Shown here piece after piece: positions 61,292 through 64,000 of a DNA stretch of 64,000 bases. The stretch is taken from the NCBI GenBank assembly GCA_025201345.1, contig JAIXMG010000004.1, positions 310,001 to 374,000 of the forward strand, written 5' to 3'. The position numbers and the translations under genes were made by a program. The DNA is from Thamnidium elegans. Lineage: Eukaryota; Mucoromycota; Mucoromycetes; Mucorales; Mucoraceae. The first letter of the stretch is position 1; the number at the start of each line of letters is the position of its first letter. The notes under the pieces are model-generated. The model was not told the origin of the DNA, did no database searches, and was given only the letters and a program-made list of their open reading frames with translations.

Positions 61292-61693
61292 AGTTTATAA
61301 ATAAGTTTTTATTTTATTTCCTCTTATATTCGTATTATAAAATCATTATATAAACTGAAAATAATATTTGTTGAAGGCGCTGCTCATGTTTAAGACTATA
61401 ATTGGTTATAAAAAGTAGCGATAAAAGAAATAAAAAGTATAGGAAAGAATGAAACAAATAATTTGAGCCTCCCTATTTTCTCTAAGGATATACATCTGAA
61501 GTCAATCTGGCGATAGCCAGGTTGGAAGATTTAACTGAGTACAAAAGCTTTAAAGCATCTTGAAATATTTATAGGCTTGCGGGTGACACATACCTCAGAA
61601 AGCATTTTTTCGTTTGTAAACGTCATCTTTTTATTTTTATTTACTTTTCTCTCACACACACTTTTTTTTTTTTTTTCTTTACATCTTTTACCA

Positions 61694-61971
61694 CACAGTA
61701 GCAGGGTTCCTTTGCTTGCAAGGGCGTTTCAACTGGGCCTTGACGAAAAGTAGTGCTCTGGAGGATCTGTCCGCGGGAGTGGAAGCTTATGGACTATGAG
61801 AAATCGTAGGCCAAAAAAGCTCGGTCTCTGACATGCGCTCTTTAGTAACCTTTTGACCTCTTTGTTTGTGCTTGCTTTGACTGTTGCGCCAGTCGACATC
61901 CTGGTACGTTTGAAGTGTTGGCAGGCAAAGTACGCTACGTGTACCTTACATTCAATGATACTGATGCTAGG

Positions 61972-62016
<45 letters not shown>

Positions 62017-62365
62017 TTGGATGATACTGACCATGTACAATCTTCACTTCTACTCGTCTCTATTGGTCAAACACTTAGTCATAAAAACACAGTAGCAGGG
62101 TTCCTTTGCTTGCAAGGGCGTTTCAACTGGGCCTTGACGAAAAGTAGTGCTCTGGAGGATCTGTCCGCGGGAGTGGAAGCTTATGGACTATGAGAAATCG
62201 TAGGCCAAAAAAGCTCGGTCTCTGACATGCGCTCTTTAGTAACCTTTTGACCTCTTTGTTTGTGCTTGCTTTGACTGTTGCGCCAGTCGACATCCTGGTA
62301 CGTTTGAAGTGTTGGCAGGCAAAGTACGCTACGTGTACCTTACATTCAATGATACTGATGCTAGG

Positions 62366-62409
<44 letters not shown>

Positions 62410-62758
62410 TTGGATGATACTGACCATGTACAATCTTCACTTCTACTCGTCTCTATTGGTCAAACACTTAGTCATAAAAACACAGTAGCAGGGTTCCTTT
62501 GCTTGCAAGGGCGTTTCAACTGGGCCTTGACGAAAAGTAGTGCTCTGGAGGATCTGTCCGCGGGAGTGGAAGCTTATGGACTATGAGAAATCGTAGGCCA
62601 AAAAAGCTCGGTCTCTGACATGCGCTCTTTAGTAACCTTTTGACCTCTTTGTTTGTGCTTGCTTTGACTGTTGCGCCAGTCGACATCCTGGTACGTTTGA
62701 AGTGTTGGCAGGCAAAGTACGCTACGTGTACCTTACATTCAATGATACTGATGCTAGG

Positions 62759-62805
<47 letters not shown>

Positions 62806-63154
62806 TTGGATGATACTGACCATGTACAATCTTCACTTCTACTCGTCTCTATTGGTCAAGCACTTAGTCATAAAAACACAGTAGCAGGGTTCCTTTGCTT
62901 GCAAGGGCGTTTCAACTGGGCCTTGACGAAAAGTAGTGCTCTGGAGGATCTGTCCGCGGGAGTGGAAGCTTATGGACTATGAGAAATCGTAGGCCAAAAA
63001 AGCTCGGTCTCTGACATGCGCTCTTTAGTAACCTTTTGACCTCTTTGTTTGTGCTTGCTTTGACTGTTGCGCCAGTCGACATCCTGGTACGTTTGAAGTG
63101 TTGGCAGGCAAAGTACGCTACGTGTACCTTACATTCAATGATACTGATGCTAGG

Positions 63155-63202
<48 letters not shown>

Positions 63203-63523
63203 TTGGATGATACTGACCATGTACAATCTTCACTTCTACTCGTCTCTATTGGTCAAGCACTTAGTCATAAAAACACAGTAGCAGGGTTCCTTTGCTTGCA
63301 AGGGCGTTTCAACTGGGCCTTGACGAAAAGTAGTGCTCTGGAGGATCTGTCCGCGGGAGTGGAAGCTTATGGACTATGAGAAATCGTAGGCCAAAAAAGC
63401 TCGGTCTCTGACATGCGCTCTTTAGTAACCTTTTGACCTCTTTGTTTGTGCTTGCTTTGACTGTTGCGCCAGTCGACATCCTGGTACGTTTGAAGTGTTG
63501 GCAGGCAAAGTACGCTACGTGTA
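61694..63523 (+). repeat. Tandem array, ~395-bp unit x 4.6, each with a long A-tract
   Basis: Units begin CACAGTAGCAGGGTTCC at 61694, 62088, 62481, 62877 and 63274 (periods 394, 393, 396 and 397). The fifth stops at CTACGTGTA (63523), before its A-tract. Unit bodies look identical apart from rare changes (for example CAAACACTT versus CAAGCACTT); the A-tracts of about 34-41 bases account for the period differences. Units are more GC-rich than the surroundings. The minus strand of every unit keeps the same ~79-codon open frame (MSTGATVKASTNKEVKRLLK and onward), but the plus strand is closed. Neither reading matches a family I know. Confidence 0.95.
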
Positions 63524-63659
63524 ATCATGACTTTTACAAGAATCCGGTGTTATTAGCTAAACAAGATTACTACATCCAGCATGGTAAACCGTTTCTTTAT
63601 TGGTTCTGAAAACTCAGTCAAGCTTAATATCAACCCTCATATTCGTCTTTAATTTGGAA

Positions 63660-63740
63660 ATTATATTATTATTTTTTGGAAAGGTATTGATTGTAAGCAA
63701 GCTAATCTTAGTAACAGTACACTAACGTATTTTATCTAGT
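63660..63740 (+). pseudogene. 3'-exon remnant of the PD-(D/E)XK-like family
   Basis: AAAGGTATTGATTG, then TAATCTTAGTAACA, then an A/C-rich gap and TCTAGTCTGAA follow the order of the last exon of copies A and B (KVLIAKNNLSNNKITNSIQSEL) with point changes and stops. It sits upstream of fragment D, that is in reversed order relative to the intact gene, so this locus has been rearranged. Confidence 0.6.
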
Positions 63741-63783
63741 CTGAATATATACCCAACTATCTTTGCTACAAAAAAAAAAAAAA

Positions 63784-64000
63784 CGCGATTTTATGGCTGG
63801 CGTCAATGTTAAGACGAAAGAAATGTACCTCCTTTTTTTTTTGTCAAAGTTAAAAGACGGGATACAACTAGCAAGTATCAACCTGAGAACAATTACGTGA
63901 AGCTTATGAAACAAATGAAAAGTTCTATATTTGATCAACTTTGCTTGGAGATAACAAACTCTATATCTCTTGACCTTTTAGTTGAAGGCATGTTCTTATT
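63784..64000 (+). pseudogene. Fragment D-right of the PD-(D/E)XK-like family, cut by window end
   Basis: Near-identical inverse of 43762-43977: RDFMAGVNVKTKEMY..., then VKVKRRDTTSKYQPENNYVK. It is directly preceded by a 15-base A-tract. The E-V-K glutamate is not conserved. The rest lies outside the window. Confidence 0.8.

Larger units (their letters stand above)
61403..64000 (+). repeat. Right arm of long inverted repeat, expanded by a tandem array
   Basis: Starts TGGTTATAAAAAGTAGCG, 112 bases after the copy B stop, and is still homologous to the left arm at the window end. It contains, in order, a 290-bp unique part, the tandem array 61694-63523, a 260-bp segment (63524-63783) absent from the left arm, and fragment D-right. 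Together with the left arm it brackets the 16.8-kb block 44576-61402. Confidence 0.92.

Noticed and set aside
61915..63379. Repeated plus-strand ORFs that run through the A-tracts as polylysine
   Set aside because: They exist only because the A-tract is read as Lys codons; tract length changes between units would break any real frame.
61694..63523. CRISPR-like array
   Set aside because: Units are ~395 bp and nearly identical throughout, with no short repeat/unique spacer pattern, and the genome is eukaryotic.

Overview
The window looks like nuclear DNA of an early-diverging filamentous fungus, most likely Mucoromycota (Mucorales-like). It is AT-rich. Almost every gene is split by short introns, typically 55-75 nt, with GT..AG ends and CTAAC/CTAAT-type branch points. 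Homopolymer tracts are abundant, and the gene set is that of a fungus. No species can be named from the sequence alone.

Layout. 1-1516: flank with no supported gene. 1517-3943 (+): TFIIF alpha. 4104-5923 (-): four-LIM-domain protein. 6405-18425 (-): Tra1/TRRAP, 3839 aa. 19249-20254 (+): small LEA-2-type membrane protein. 20613-21436 (+): HIT/HINT hydrolase with microexons. 21680-23725 (+): iron-sulfur (bacterial-type) L-serine dehydratase. 24686-24768 (-): intron-containing tRNA-Tyr. 25323-26683 (+): CstF64/Rna15-like RNA-binding protein. 26787-27573 (-): TMEM208/SND2. 27706-31565 (+): tomosyn/Sro7-like protein. 31679-33241 (-): S-adenosylmethionine decarboxylase. 34427-38472 (-): exportin CRM1. 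46244-52285 (-): ATG2. 53508-56438 (+): V-ATPase subunit a. These are ordinary, apparently functional housekeeping genes for transcription, RNA 3'-end processing, nuclear export, ER targeting, vesicle fusion, autophagy, vacuolar acidification and polyamine synthesis.

Two accessory regions (about 38.5-46.2 kb and 56.4-64.0 kb) flank the ATG2/V-ATPase block and are quite different. They carry two intact seven-exon paralogues (418 and 425 aa) with the same intron positions and a literal P-D...E-V-K motif, so they are candidate PD-(D/E)XK nuclease-fold proteins of unknown role. They also carry broken relatives, a second decayed gene family, a small TA-flanked inverted-repeat element, and a long, nearly identical inverted duplication (43762-44575 versus 61403-64000). 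The right arm of that duplication holds a tandem array of about 395-bp units, each with a long A-tract. This multigene and repeat system is the part of the window most likely to be undescribed.

Other points of note: a valine at the leptomycin-B-reactive cysteine position of CRM1, a GC-AG intron in the tomosyn gene, an intron directly after the start codon of the SND2 gene, and 16- and 24-nt exons in the HIT gene. Exon joins were worked out by hand. Where a protein length is given, the summed exons are divisible by three. For CRM1 and ATG2 only the outer limits are exact.
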